From contig NC_044980.1 in assembly GCF_008728515.1 (NCBI RefSeq), positions 58,773,590 through 58,837,589 of the forward strand: a stretch of 64,000 nt of DNA, read 5' to 3'. The notes under the pieces were generated by a model. It was given only the letters and a program-made list of their open reading frames with translations. It did no database searches and was not told the DNA's origin. Positions within the stretch are counted from its first letter, which is position 1. Every line of letters starts with the position of its first letter. This document shows, piece after piece, positions 1 to 12,098 of this stretch. Origin of the DNA: Papio anubis (taxonomy: Eukaryota; Chordata; Mammalia; Primates; Cercopithecidae). The translations under genes and the position numbers were made by a program.

Positions 1-299
1 TCCAGCAGTCATGGCTGGCCTGAGCAATGCATGCAATTCACTGAAGAAATGTGCTGGTCAATTTGGGTAGCTCCATGCAAAAATTGCCAACATCTGTATA
101 AGCGAAAAAGGAAAAATGGAACTAATAAGGGAAATCAGGACCTAGGTTGAAATCAGCTTTCCAATTTACCAGAACATTTGTTCCATTTTATCTTACTTGT
201 GTATATAAAGCCTGGCAGATGCAATCTTTGAACAAATTTATAGCTGATGAGAGTCATCCTTGTATAATCGCTAAAACATAGATTTTTTAAAAAATCAAA
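1..299. other. No identified feature
   Basis: AT-rich single-copy-looking sequence. I see no repeat family, ORF or RNA gene I can name. Confidence 0.4.
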
Positions 300-480
300 C
301 AATCTAGCTTTAGTTTTTGGCTCAGCCACTTAGCTATGTGATCTTAGACAATTTATTTCATCTCTCTAAGTCTCAATTTACTTTCCACTTAAAATGAGAC
401 TAATAATCCCTCCTTTGCAAGGTTAAATGAGGGGATGAGCTTAAAACATCTATAGAGTAGGGATTTATTACATGGTAACA
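300..480 (+). repeat. MIR SINE fragment
   Basis: This stretch follows the MIR core in sense orientation: a 'tatgtgatcttagacaa' segment, then the 'cctcagtttcc'-like region, the 'aaaatgag..taataat' region and 'ggttaaatgaggggatgag'. It is strongly diverged, as expected for a mammal-wide repeat. No target duplication is visible. Confidence 0.7.
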
Positions 481-3400
481 GTGGTGGTTGCAGGACTGAT
501 TAATAATAATTGATAATTGTTTTTATTTCTGTTATTATGAGAATGTCATTTTCACATTTTTTCCAATGATCATATTACCCCTTTATGGATAAAAACAGTG
601 CTCTGATATTTTTTGGTTTATTCTTGCCTCTACCTCATTGGGGAGGGAAGGAGAAGGAGGATAACCTAAAATCCAATATTTCCAGGATTCTCAGAGGATC
701 ATTAACTAGTTACCTGACTTTGGATTTCCAGGTTTTTACTTGAGCCATCTAAGACTGGGAGTTTACCAAGTCAAATTCAATATCCACTTCAGATAAAATG
801 AGAGATAATGAGAGAATATCTTGGTCTCTGTACTAAGGGTCTTAATGTAAACCAAGACCAGAAACGAATAAATACAATGTAGTTTTATATTATGAAGAAA
901 TCCTGCTCCAATTATTGTTGAGTGTCTTAAGGAACATTTTAATGTTCCATTTAATGACAGTGTTAGTTTCCACAGTAAACATATAATGTCACATAGCTTG
1001 TGCCTTATAGCAGCCTAAGAGTGAAAGGGATGCTAACCTAAACATGTAGAGTGGAGAACAGGAGTAGGCAGAGTACTGACTTCAATAGTGGCTGAAAAAT
1101 GATGAACAATCTACAAAAGGATTATGGCAATTCAAGTTCCATTCCAGAAAGCCAGAAAATCAAATAAAGTGGTCCAAAATGGGAGAAGCGGGTCGTGGAA
1201 CCTCTTTGGTAATGGAAACAATAGGAGAATCGTTTGAGGGTCAGGCTGTCCAAAGGAATTTGTCTGAAAGTAAGAACAGCAACTAGCCCAATCCCTGGTA
1301 TACAAGGCTAAATGTAATGAAACTGGCAAGCAGGCTTCATCCTGCTGGAGAGAATATAGTGATGAGCTGAAAAATTAGAGCCATCCATGTGACATGTTAC
1401 TCTGTACCAGCATTATTCAAGGAAACATGGGAGCATTGCCCAGAGAGTTGTGAAAGAATAGAGACTTGCAGTTTCAGTCTGGGAGGAAAAGAAACATAAT
1501 ACACAAAGGTACCCTGTCCCTGATTTGAAAAAATAGAAAGTATAACTCACAACCATCTGAATGTGCAACACAAACAGCTGAGATGGGGTTAAGCCAGAGC
1601 AAAGACTCACATTAAGCTAGACGTGGCTCATTTGTGCATTCAGGTAGATCTTATACTTTCTAATTTTTCTTGTTACAAAATGGTGAGGAGAAGGAAACAT
1701 TTTACTCTGTAATCATATTCTAGAATATAGAGCATTAGGCTACATAGTTTATGTTGACTTACGATTATTTGGATGCTATTTGGCTATTCATAATGGCGGG
1801 AAAAAACCATTTCAAACCTGCAATGTATAATGTGGCACAACTCACAGTTTTCCAAGCATACTGAAAAGGAAAATCATAGCCTAACTGAGGTATGCCCTTA
1901 CCGGGACTGAGTTAGTGCAAAGCTATTTGGAGGTTCAAACTGAAAAGGAGATTTTGCTTGCTTTCATAAAAAGGTATTACTCCAACTCCACTGTCATCCC
2001 AGAGAGATATAAGGAAATGTAAGTTGTAAGACTGAATTTTAATAAGCATATTTGAACTTTTATATCTAAATGAATGTTTTCTTCTCCAAAACAGTTACTG
2101 TGGGACACTCTATGTTAATTTCACAAGCCTGCCTAGATTGAAGGTGTCAGTTATTTCCTTTCCATGTACAGTCCTTCTCTGAGAACCTGTGTCATCTACA
2201 GCCTGTGGGAAGTGCAGCCTTATTTACTGTGTGGCCTTATACACGTCACTCACTCAAGGGACCTTAAATGCAAAAGTCTGACTGGTAATAAATGAAGCAA
2301 GACAAAGCTACTCCATCTTAGAATCTGCTTATTGGCGAATCCAAATTGTGACATGGGAAGTTAGAAGAAGCTTTATTACATATGGACATTAGACATGTTA
2401 ATGAAAAAATTTCCTTGGCAATTTAAAAGCTGGCTTTTATCTAGATTTGGACCTAAAGCTCTTACAACTGCTGCCTACAACCCAAATGCCAAAGGATATT
2501 TCTATCAAAAGCAAAAAAAAAACCATGTGTATAAAGTCTTGTTCTTATTCTTAAAAATCATGCAAATTTTGTATCTTATTAACATACATTTATTTGTTGT
2601 AATATGACATAATAATTCAAATAATATTATGAATTTATTAACTTGTCCCCAAAATCTTTAAGTAAAATCAGTAGCATCCCTCAGGAAAACTTTCCCTGTA
2701 GTTTTTGCATACCATCTTACCGCTGTGTTCTACTCAAAAGAAAATACTTGAAATTTCTTGGTGACACTGGAGTAGGAGAGACAGGTACAATGTAGAAAAT
2801 GAGAAGAAGATAGTAAACAATGTTACACAAAGAATCACAATTTTACCTTACAAGTTTGGGCCTAAAGACTTTGTTTTCTGAAATGTTCTGGAATTAAACC
2901 GAAACAACCTGAATCCAAAGCACAAGAGGGACAGCACGTTCTTCTTCTTTGCTTCTTTCATATTCTCTGTCCACCATAAGGGAAGGGAAGGGAACAAGGT
3001 CAGTATTGTCAATTTCATGAAAATCTTACTCCAACAACCAAAAAGTTCAAAGCTTGCTCTCAGTATCAAGTCAAATCAACCAACATTGCCTTATTCTTCT
3101 GTTTATTCTGGGGATGCTAACCTGGAAGTGAAAGCAACTGAGATAAAACGTATAATACAAAAAGAAAAATAATTAATCCTAGGGGGAAGGCCATGTCAAG
3201 AGAAAAAAAAATAGTAACTCTTCTACTTCCTACATAACCTTAATATTTATGTCAGAGGCTGCTATAAAGAAACTGATAGCTCTTGAAGCTGTTCTTAAAA
3301 GCGCATCACTTAAGAAACAATTTGTCAGTCAACTAATTTTAACCGATGAAGTATTTAAATACTAGCTTCACGTAACTTTTCTACTGTCCAATGTTAAACT

Positions 3401-4990
3401 CATTTGCAATGACTTTGAATATTTATTAAACCCTAAAGCAATATTGAGCACTCCAGAGTTTCTCTCATAGCCCTTAAGTCAGACAAGAAGAAAAAAAATG
3501 TCTCATTACAACCTAGAGTGATGAAATATTGAAAATAATGATAGCATTCTTTGAAAGACTAAAAAGGATACCACAATGTGGACCTACACAAGAATCCTGT
3601 AAGTAATTATTAATCATAACTTTTTTCATACTATACATTGGCATTTATCGTTTTATAATTACAACATTGCTGATAATACTAGTGAGGTCTAGTTCTTTTA
3701 TTGATTAGGCCACCATCTTTGACTGAAAATATTAGCTTATCTTAGAGGTCTATTTGGCAATTGCTGAATATTGAGCAAGTGCTAAATCCTCAACAACCCA
3801 GACTCCTAGGAAAATAAACAATTCTCAAGAAAAGACCACCCTCTCTGATGTGAGAACTCTCTTTACCCTTTTCCTACAAGCCCAATTGAAATGCCTCTTG
3901 GAGATCAAATGATTTAGAAATATTCTCCTCCAAAGGAGTCTTGGGTCTTGAGGTTCCTAGAATGACCCAACCTCCTTAGAAGCATTTCTAATTTTTAAAA
4001 AACTTAGTGTATAGTATTTCTTATTATATATTTATAGAATTTATAAAATAAGAATTTAAGGGTCACACTCGTGAGCAAGTAGGGTAAGCATCTACCTCAC
4101 CGGCTTTCAAACTGAAGGTAAAAGAAGAAAGCGATTGTCATGCTATGGGTTTTTAGAAGTGCTGTATCAATGCCAGGAAAACCAAATGCAATGAGTGATT
4201 GTTGACTGCATCCAGGATGGAAAGCAAATAAACAGAACTATAAAGAATACTCTAGGGATGATTAAGAAAATTTGAATATGAACTTTAGATTAGAAAATAT
4301 AAGTGTATTAATATTAAATTTGTTGAGTGGAAAATGGTATTATAGTAAAGTAAAATAATATTTTCTTAGATAACAGATTCTTAATTATTGGGAGATGTGG
4401 TTAAACTGTCAGGTTGTCTATGATTTACATTCATATGATCCCATAATTTCTTTTGAAATAGCAATACTTCTGAAAGCTCAGGCATGTTGATACTTTGAAA
4501 GAAATTGGAATCTGATACCAAGAGCAACAGAATACCGATGCAGAAATTTGAAATGAAGGATTTAAAAGATAATTTTAAGAAGAAAGTTGTGCACTAACAT
4601 TTTGGATTCATGATAAAAGGAAAAGATTGGAGAGAGAGGGGTCAGTCTAGGGAAAGTCACAATAGAATCTATTTATGAGATGCTTCTTCATGTTGAAAGG
4701 AAAAGAAAGGGCTCAAAGGGGTCTCAGATTTTTTTAGACAATGACTAAGTGAAGGCATAGAGAAAATAGTGCAGCAATTTTTTTGCCAACTGCAAAAATT
4801 TGAAGTCTCCCCAAATGACCTGGCTCTCTTTTCATTACAGTAAACTAGCTCCATATACTTATAGTTCTTTGAATCATTTTGCCATGCTTTATCAACATGT
4901 ACCAGGAAAATACTGAACCTCTTTCAGATGAATAACAGTGTGCCATATTCCACCCCAGATCCCATTTTCTGCCTGTTTCTTTCATCAGCA
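481..4990. other. Unassigned intergenic sequence
   Basis: About 4.5 kb of AT-rich sequence with short stop-rich ORFs only (the longest is about 73 codons). No exon with plausible flanking splice signals and no repeat I can confidently name. Old, very diverged repeats may be present but cannot be called by eye. Confidence 0.4.
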
Positions 4991-5230
4991 TTGAGTAATA
5001 ATAACTACTGCTTATTATAAGCCCATCATGTCAAACACAGAGCTAGGCATTTTATCTGTATCTTATCAACAATCGACAACTATCCTATTAAGTAAGAATT
5101 ACTGTCCCACATTTGATAGCTGAGGAAGCAGAAGGTGAGAGATGAAGCAGTATGCCTAAGTCCTAAAAGTGCTGGCTAGAATTAAAACCCTAGTCTGATG
5201 TCTATGCTCTTCCCAAGTAAACGTATTGCC
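4991..5230 (-). repeat. MIR SINE, near full length
   Basis: Reads as MIR reverse complement: 'taataataactactgcttatt', 'gagctaggcattttatctgta', 'ctgaggaagcagaaggtgagag', then 'tagaattaaaaccctagtctg'. The order of these blocks matches antisense MIR across most of its length. Confidence 0.75.
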
Positions 5231-6470
5231 TCCTCACAGGCTAACACACTTAGACTCCCATATGTTCCTGCCTTCCTGGCTGGTCTGGCCTTCAAGTGAT
5301 AGACACTAATCCTGCATGGCCCTCCTCACTTGTTCTGTTCCATGGCTGCCCACAATCTGTCACTGACAGCACCTTAGAGAAGCTCCCAGCTTCCCAGGGA
5401 TAACAATACTGGAAATATGAGGGACTAACTACTCCTTATGTGGACCTACTGTCCTTGGAGGACACAGGCAGTTGGGAGAATCAATGCTTTAGTACAGGCT
5501 GCCCTTCTCCAGATCTGCTTACCAACATATGGTTCTATTAATCTTCTCCACATAATCATATCCAATATGCTTTTCCGCTCTTTCAATAAAGGAGAATTAA
5601 TCGATAGTAATTATAATTCTCTAATTAGTTTCCTAACGAAATTTTAATAGAACAGTACAAAACCTTGGACATACTTTTCAATAGTTAGAAATATTTTTCC
5701 ATATAAACTCAAAATGGCTTACTTGCCCTTATACATTCCTGCAGGATATTTTTAGTATTAATTGAGTCATCAAATCAAGTTTATTCACATTTTCCACTCT
5801 GTTTAAATTTCATTAATGTCTTACCTCCTTTTAGCATATATTTCTCTGCCAACTTCTCATACCTGATTTGGTTCAATCACTTGTCTCTGATTATTTAACA
5901 CCACCTATGTCACTTTGCAGTACCTCGTTTGCTTTTTTAAAATATTATCAACCCATCCATGCATGGCCATTGAATTGATTGGTTTTCAGTCAAATTCTTA
6001 GAGTCAATTATATTAGATATGCTTGGGGAACATGCTTAATCCCTGACCTTTTTTTGGAAGTCCACCTTACTCATGGCTTCTGCTGAAGTGGAGGGCTTGA
6101 GCAGCCATGTTTTACCACAGAGATCTCTCTTTGGCCATCTCTTGTTGGATCAGGAGTGGACAATCCCTCCAGTGAGAACCAAACAATAGGCCACTCTACG
6201 ATAGACCAAAGTTATGACAGGAAACACAGACTTATAAAAAAAAGCTAGTGTGAAAAAAAAATGCTGAAGGCATGCAGAGAGAAGTAGAAATGATAGACCA
6301 TAGGGCCACAATAAAAGACCTATGATAGTACCTCTCACTTTCTTGGTTCCATGAGGCTTCGTTCTACTTCTGGTAGATGGATACTTTGTGAGTTTCCTCT
6401 GTACTTTCTCTCACCTCCCCACTCTATGTACAGATAAGCAGAGTAACTAACTGTCATCTGTACCAGGGAT
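5231..6470. other. Unassigned intergenic sequence
   Basis: No gene or nameable repeat seen. Short ORFs on both strands are within chance expectation for this base composition. Confidence 0.35.
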
Positions 6471-6471
6471 A

Positions 6472-6515
6472 CAGTATAGTATAGTATAGTATAGTATAGT
6501 ATAGTATAGTATAGT
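6472..6515. repeat. (AGTAT)n pentanucleotide microsatellite
   Basis: About 8.5 uninterrupted copies of a 5-bp unit (AGTAT, or TATAG depending on phase), ending where the pattern shifts to 'agtaatagg'. Length and purity suggest length polymorphism. Confidence 0.95.
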
Positions 6516-7625
6516 AATAGGCCTAAGTAACAAGGGTGGAAACAAAGTGGTTTTAAGAATCTGGATGTGGCCACAGCCAGGAGATCAATCACTACAGGGA
6601 GAAAAATGTGTTAATTTTAAAAATAAAAAGTGAAGCAGAGCCTATCGCTCAAGAAATCAACATGAATATAAAGGAACAAGTGGATAAAGGAGGTAAAAAC
6701 ATGTAACCCATGCCAAGAAATATTGGTTATTAAAGGCCAGTCTCCAAATGAGAAACTCGAGAAACACAAAAACACTTGGAAATTTAACTATACAGCAGGT
6801 AGAGAACACAGCACGGGAGGGCTGGCTACCAAAATAGCATAACATAATGGAGGCCAATGGTCCAGGAAGCCAAAATAGCATTATCTTAAAATTAAGGCAG
6901 TATCTACCATGGCCTAGAGGGTGCACAACTGGAATTAGAAGTTTAGGAGAGTGGTCACAGGTGGGGGGGAGTAGCCACATTTGAGATTAGATAGGACTAG
7001 ATGGGGGAGTCAGGCAGATCCAAAAACATGAGGAAATAGTATGGTTTATCTCTAAATGTCATGCCTTGAAAGGCTCAAGTTCCAGACATAAGACATCACT
7101 TGATCGCTGGCACATGCTTCAAAGCAACTATCTCCCTACCTGCATCTCCTAGACTTCCTTCAGACTGAAAAAACTTGGTTCTCATGTCAGCTCTGAGATC
7201 CACCATCCCTTGTCTTCTTCCCACTTCATTTGTATAATTCATGTTTATTACACTGGCTGAGTTTTCCCTTCAACATGAACTCTGATACATTATCCTTCTT
7301 CTAATTCCTAGGATGGAGCTCCACTCTGTCCAGAAATATTTTCAACAGACAGGAGAAGAAAAGATGGCACAGGCAATTAGGATACATCCTCCTTCTGCCA
7401 GCTTTGACTCAAGGACTAGGACTGTCATGAACCAGCAAGTTAGAGCCATCAGAGGGTTCAAACTCAAGGAGATGGAGAAGACAGAGACAAAAGAATGCAG
7501 GCAGAAGATAAGAGCAAGTTACTGACTTCATCAGCTCCCATGACACGCAAGATTACAAGATGAGAGACTGGTGCTGAAGTTCAGGAAGAAATGGTAAAAA
7601 CTGGAAACTTCTGGTGTATATAAAT
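6516..7625. other. Unassigned intergenic sequence
   Basis: No confident repeat or gene. The open frames at 6657-6980 (minus) and 7313-7525 (plus) show no recognisable domain. Some of this could be diverged endogenous-retrovirus sequence upstream of the LTR at 7756, but I cannot support that by eye. Confidence 0.35.

Positions 7626-7660
<35 letters not shown>
7626..7660. repeat. (CA)n microsatellite
   Basis: About 14 pure CA units followed by one CG interruption and further CA units. Confidence 0.95.
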
Positions 7661-7755
7661 TGAATGTCAATCAAAAATAAAATCCAAAGCCCCCTAACCA
7701 ACTGAAGAGACTTTTTCTGGGTCAAGGGAAACCTGAGAAACTGATTTTCCAACCA

Positions 7756-8570
7756 TGACAGAAAGAGAGATCAGAGGCTCCCTATTATACCCCCTCCCTT
7801 TTAGAGTTTAGGCAAAAGTGACGAGCATTAACATTGAAATAGAGATTATAAGACTGACAAAACAGACTTTTTGTGACAATAAGATACCAAATTCCAACCT
7901 GACTCTGGTATAACATCATATGACAGATAGCAGGCCCTCAAGGAAAGTATTTTACCCCAAAATATGTGTCTTTGGCATTTTTTGAAATGACCCTGGAGAA
8001 ACCATCTCTTGTAGGGGAAATTTGCATCTATAGATCTGTAGAGAATCTCCTTCCCTTTCTAGGTCTTTTCCAGATCCAGGAGAAATTTAACTAAGAGTCT
8101 GACACCTTTTAAGGTCAAGTAAGATACATTTACCAGGTATTCCCTCTGAAGCCTGCTATTTAGAGGCTTCATCTACATAACAAGAACCTTGGCTTCTACA
8201 ACTCCTGTATCTTAACTCAAGCATTTCTTTCTATTGATTTTAACTTTAGGCAAAGCTTAACTCTTTCAACCAACTGCCCATCAGAAAATCTTCAAACTTT
8301 AAATCTACCAATCCACCTATGGCTTCCCCCCGACTGTACCCTCCATCCTGCCCCCAAGATATCCAGCCTTTATGGCCAAACCAATGTATACCTATATGTA
8401 TTGATGTATATCTTTGCCTGTAACCTCTGTCTCCAAAAAATGTATAAAACCAAGTTGTAACCCAACCACATGTTCTCAGGATTTCTTGAGACTGTACCCC
8501 GGTGGTGATCACTCATAATTTGCTCAGAATAAACCTCTTTAAACATTTTACAGAGTTTGGCCTTTCTTTT
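7756..8570 (+). mobile_element. Solitary ERV1-type LTR, MER61/MER4-group-like
   Basis: The element starts with TGACAGA. Its 3' part has a TATAAAA-like box in 'tgtataaaaccaagttgtaa' (about 8441), the phrase 'gactgtaccccgg', and a polyadenylation signal in 'cagaataaacctctttaaa' followed by 'cattttacagagtttgg'. These are typical of the R/U5 end of MER4-group gammaretroviral-like LTRs. The far 3' end dissolves into a compound microsatellite, so neither the terminal CA nor the target duplication can be seen. No internal retroviral region was recognised on either side, so it appears to be a solo LTR. The subfamily name is from memory and uncertain. Confidence 0.6.
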
Positions 8571-8718
8571 CTCTTTCTCTCCATATATACTCTCTCTCTC
8601 TCTCTCTCCCCTCATATACACGCTCTCTTCATATATTCTCTCTCCATGTATACCCTCTCTTCATATATACTCTCTCTCCATATATACTCTCTCTCTCCAT
8701 ATGTATTCTCTCTGTCTT

Positions 8719-8750
<32 letters not shown>

Positions 8751-8832
8751 CACACACACATACACACACACACATTCTCTCTTGTTCTCCCTCTCTACAA
8801 ACACACACACACACACATAACCATATATATAT
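8571..8832. repeat. Compound TC / ATATAC / CA low-complexity tract
   Basis: Alternating (TC)n blocks and repeated units of the form ATATACTCTCTCTCC, then (TA)n at about 8737-8751, (CA)n to about 8774, a TC-rich bridge, (CA)n again at about 8800-8817, and ATATATAT. ORFs here (8502-8834, 8557-8820) are only translations of the simple repeat. Confidence 0.9.
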
Positions 8833-8860
8833 AAAGCCAAACTTTGTAAAATGTATCTTT
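8833..8860 (-). repeat. Inverted copy of the LTR 3' tip
   Basis: Reverse complement of 8833-8853 is nearly identical to the LTR end at 8544-8564 (one mismatch, one indel over about 21 nt), and weaker similarity continues outward. The two arms flank the low-complexity tract. Confidence 0.7.
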
Positions 8861-9383
8861 TCTGTTAATAAGCAGAAAGAACCACAAGTCCATTGCACTG
8901 GCTCTCTCTCTGAGGTAAACAATGACTGGCCCTGTTTTCTTCAATAATCTTCATGCTCAAGGATATCCTACTTTCCCAAGTACAGAACACACTACAAGTT
9001 TTAATACTGCTATTCTGTTTTCCCAGAGGTAGTTTTGACCACCTCTCGGATTTTTAAATGTAAATTAATTCAGCTGAATTGCAGCTATGCAGTTATTTAT
9101 GGTGCATTTGCACCTGGGTAAATTGCCCTATTCCTTTCCTAGACAATGAGGGGATTGTTCCCTTGGGCTTTTTATAATTTGTTGTTTTAAATTAATATTA
9201 AATTCCTCCATGAAATGTTGCTTATGGTCAGTGTGGCTTAGACTCCTCAGCAATGTCTCTGACTACATCAAATTCAGTCTTTCAGACTATGGTTGGGTAA
9301 ATCCACAAAGGGTAGTCCTCCTAGGGTTTCTGACTAACAGTAAGAATGTATCTTCCTGACCTTCTTTCTCCTGCCTCCTAATG
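8861..9383. other. Unassigned intergenic sequence
   Basis: No confident feature seen between the inverted LTR tip and the CA repeat. Confidence 0.35.
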
Positions 9384-9423
9384 ACACACACACACACACA
9401 CTCACACCCACACACAAACACAC
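9384..9423. repeat. Imperfect (CA)n microsatellite
   Basis: CA run with single-base interruptions (ctcacaccca). Confidence 0.95.
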
Positions 9424-9599
9424 ATGAGACATTTATAACACTCCCACTTAAGAAACATCTACTGGGGAATTTTCTCTCCCATGCTTCCTCAGTGTTCACT
9501 GGTATTCTTAATATCACTGAATAAGGAGCGGGTATTTTCTAAGTAGTGCCCTGAAAGAGGGTATTTCTGAGTAATGACTTAGTAGTGACAATGTTGTCT

Positions 9600-9890
9600 A
9601 TCTCTTTGATAGATGCGGCAGGAAGATAAGGGTGAGGGTCCCCAGTGAATCTTTGACCAGTCTGTGCACTGTGAGGATGGGGTGGAGCCATGGGGAATTC
9701 CTGCCATTTGCAGAAGGGAGGAGTCTGGCCTCTCCTGTTCCTGTGTGGAAAGCCTGCTAGCAGGATGCCCTCTTGCTTTGCTGAGAGTTATTTTTCCTTT
9801 TTCATTTTCACCCAATAAATTCTGTTCCCCTTCATCCTTCAAAGTGTCTGGGTGCCTAACTATCCTTTTTCATGTGACAAGACTCTGGTT
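9600..9890 (+). mobile_element. ERV1-like LTR (partial), family not assigned
   Basis: The 3' part has LTR architecture: a pyrimidine-rich 'ttgctttgctgagag' segment, a polyadenylation signal within 'cacccaataaattctg' (AATAAA at 9814-9819), a GT/T-rich downstream stretch, and a closing 'gtgacaagactctgg' segment as in gammaretroviral-type LTRs. The 5' boundary is unclear and no target duplication was identified. The open frames in it (9579-9842 minus, 9664-9966 plus) are not protein-like. Confidence 0.55.
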
Positions 9891-10920
9891 TTTTTTCTAC
9901 AACATCTTTACAGAAATGAAACAACTTAACATGCCTGTAATGAAATTCACTATCGGTAAAAATTGACAACTGTTTGCATCCATAATTTCTAAACTGTCCA
10001 TTATGAATGACTCTTCCCTCAACCACTGAGCTGCAATTTTTCTATTCTGCGGCCACCACAGAAGCTGCGACCAATAATCTCTCCCCTCTCAGCCCACAGG
10101 TTTTTACATGTATACACAGTGTATGTGATAGCCCTGGTTCCATCAGGAAAATGTCATGAATAAGCAGGAAAATTAGCTGATAATCTAAAACAGTAACAGC
10201 TAAAGGCTAAGAGGATTGTCCTGTTAATTCATGTTATAAGGGATCATGAGTTTAGTTTACCTAAGAAAGATTTTAAAAAATCAGTGGTCTTGAAGGTTAC
10301 CCCATATTCATGATTCAAAGCCCTCCCAAACTACTCTCCACGTCATTCCCCGGATGACATTGGTCGATCATAAATCCTCTGCTCCTGATTACTAATTAGC
10401 CTCATTTGCCTGTGATTGTATTTATTTGAATATTACTTTATATTTGGTTACCTCATAACCAAAGCAACCAGAAATGGTACAAGCACTATTGAAGGAGGCT
10501 ACCTTGTCCTTTGACCTTTTTCGCTAGGATCTCACAAACTGAACAATACTACCCATAAACCCATATACTTTAGAGGGTTCCCATTACGACCCTCCTCTGG
10601 TCATGGTCCCCTCCACAGTCAAGGAGTCTGTGGAGCTAAGTGTGTGAGCCCTCTAGATAATTCTCCAGATGCCAAGGACACCAGAATTACTGGCCAAGAT
10701 ACCTCAGCTCATTTCCAGGACCTATGAATCCACAGACTGACCATGCTGCCGATACATACATCCCTAAATCATATGATTCACTTTTGGGGAGGCAGTGTGC
10801 CCAGAGCTTAAATGAGAGCTGGAATGTCCACTCACATGCATTTAAGGTACCACTAGATGTGGGACAAAGTATCAATAAGAAGAGGACAGTGGAAAATAGC
10901 CTCTGTTAAGCAAAGCTTAA
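9891..10920. other. Unassigned intergenic sequence
   Basis: About 1 kb between two LTRs without a nameable feature. A weakly conserved repeat cannot be excluded. Confidence 0.35.
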
Positions 10921-11370
10921 CTGGTGCCATTGTTTTGGACTAGCCTCCTATACTAGGCCCCAGCAAACCAGACCAAACCAAAAATGAAGTCACTCTATAC
11001 TAAGTGACATATAATCAAACTGAAACTTTAAGGAAGCAAGTAGACCCCCAAAAGTCCAGTTTATCCTGAAAACAGGAGATTCACAGCAACCAATCAGAAA
11101 GAGCCAGTCTATCTGAGTCAGTGCAATAAGGAAATACCCTCGGCTTTAACCCTTACAAAAAAAGTGACCTGCAGTTGCCTGATGTTAACCAATCTGCTTT
11201 TAAAAAGTATTCTGTTTCCTTGTTCCCACCTTGCAAAAATGAACCATTCTGTCATGCTCAGCAGAACATGCATTCTATTTTATAGAATGTGATATCATGT
11301 AATTCTAGAATAACAAATAAAAGCCAATTATATCTTGAAACTAAATGTATTGTAATTTCATCTTTTGACA
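10921..11370 (+). mobile_element. ERVL-like LTR, subfamily not assigned
   Basis: Recognised by a characteristic series: 'aaaatgaagtcactct', 'aagtagacccccaaaagtcc', 'caaccaatcagaaagagcc' (CCAAT-type box), 'tgttaaccaatctgctttt', a polyadenylation signal in 'aacaaataaaagccaatta', and a terminal TGACA at about 11366-11370. The order fits an old mammalian LTR read in sense. No internal region or second LTR is present. Confidence 0.6.
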
Positions 11371-11736
11371 TCTCCATTTCAGGTCTTGCCACTACCCTTC
11401 AAATGCTAACAATGTACTTTCCACAGTATCTTACTAAAATGTACACATTCCCCTGAATTCACTGACATTCAGAATTCACATCCTGAATTCACATTCTATT
11501 TCCACTAACAAAATCTAATAATTTTCCTTCCAAGAGTAAAAGAGTTTTCTTTCTCCTAGACAACACTACTCTACGATTTAGGGAGAAAAAAAGAAAACAT
11601 AAAGGTGATCTAGAGGCACACAGCTCTTAAGAAATGCATACCCTTGCAACTACTATATTTCATAACCATATTTTCTTAAGAAGAAATTAGCTTGAGCCAT
11701 TTTTTTCCCTCTCATCACTCATTTAGGTATGGGCAG
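11371..11736. other. Unassigned spacer between LTRs
   Basis: AT-rich, no feature seen. Confidence 0.35.
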
Positions 11737-12098
11737 TGATATGGCTTGGCTACGTCCCCACCCAAATCTCAAATTGTATCTCCCATAATTCCTACGTATC
11801 ACAGGAGGGCCCGGTGGGAGGTAACTGAATCATGAGGGTGGGTTTTTCCCATGCTATTCTCATGATAGTGAATAAGTCTCACAAGATCTGATGGTTTTAT
11901 GAAGGGGAGTTTCCCTGTACATGCTCCCTCTCTTGCCTACCACCTCGTAAGACGTGACTTTGCTCCTCCTTTGCCTTCAGACATGATTATGAGGCCTCCC
12001 CAGCCAAATGGAACTGTGAGTCCATTAAACTTGTTTTTCTTTATAAATTACCCAGTCTCGCGTATATCTTTACTGGTAGCATGAGAACAGACAATGTA
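11737..12098 (+). mobile_element. THE1 (MaLR) solitary LTR
   Basis: Starts TGATATGGCTTGGCT and follows the THE1 consensus throughout: 'cccacccaaatctcaaattg', 'catgatagtgaataagtct', 'aagacgtgactttgctcctc', 'gaggcctccccagcc', 'gtgagtccattaaact' and 'attacccagtctcg'. Length (about 362 bp) fits a complete THE1 LTR. Flanks give a possible 5-bp target duplication, ggcag (11732-11736) and ggctg (12099-12103), with one mismatch. No internal region, so a solo LTR. The 61-codon ORF at 11899-12084 lies inside the LTR and is not a gene. Confidence 0.93.

Noticed and set aside
7313..7525. 70-codon ORF starting after a possible splice acceptor ('attcctag')
   Set aside because: A single candidate acceptor without a matching donor or a second exon is not enough to call a gene.
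8502..8834. 110- and 87-codon ORFs rich in SLSL/HTHT
   Set aside because: Translation of TC/ATATAC/CA simple repeats.
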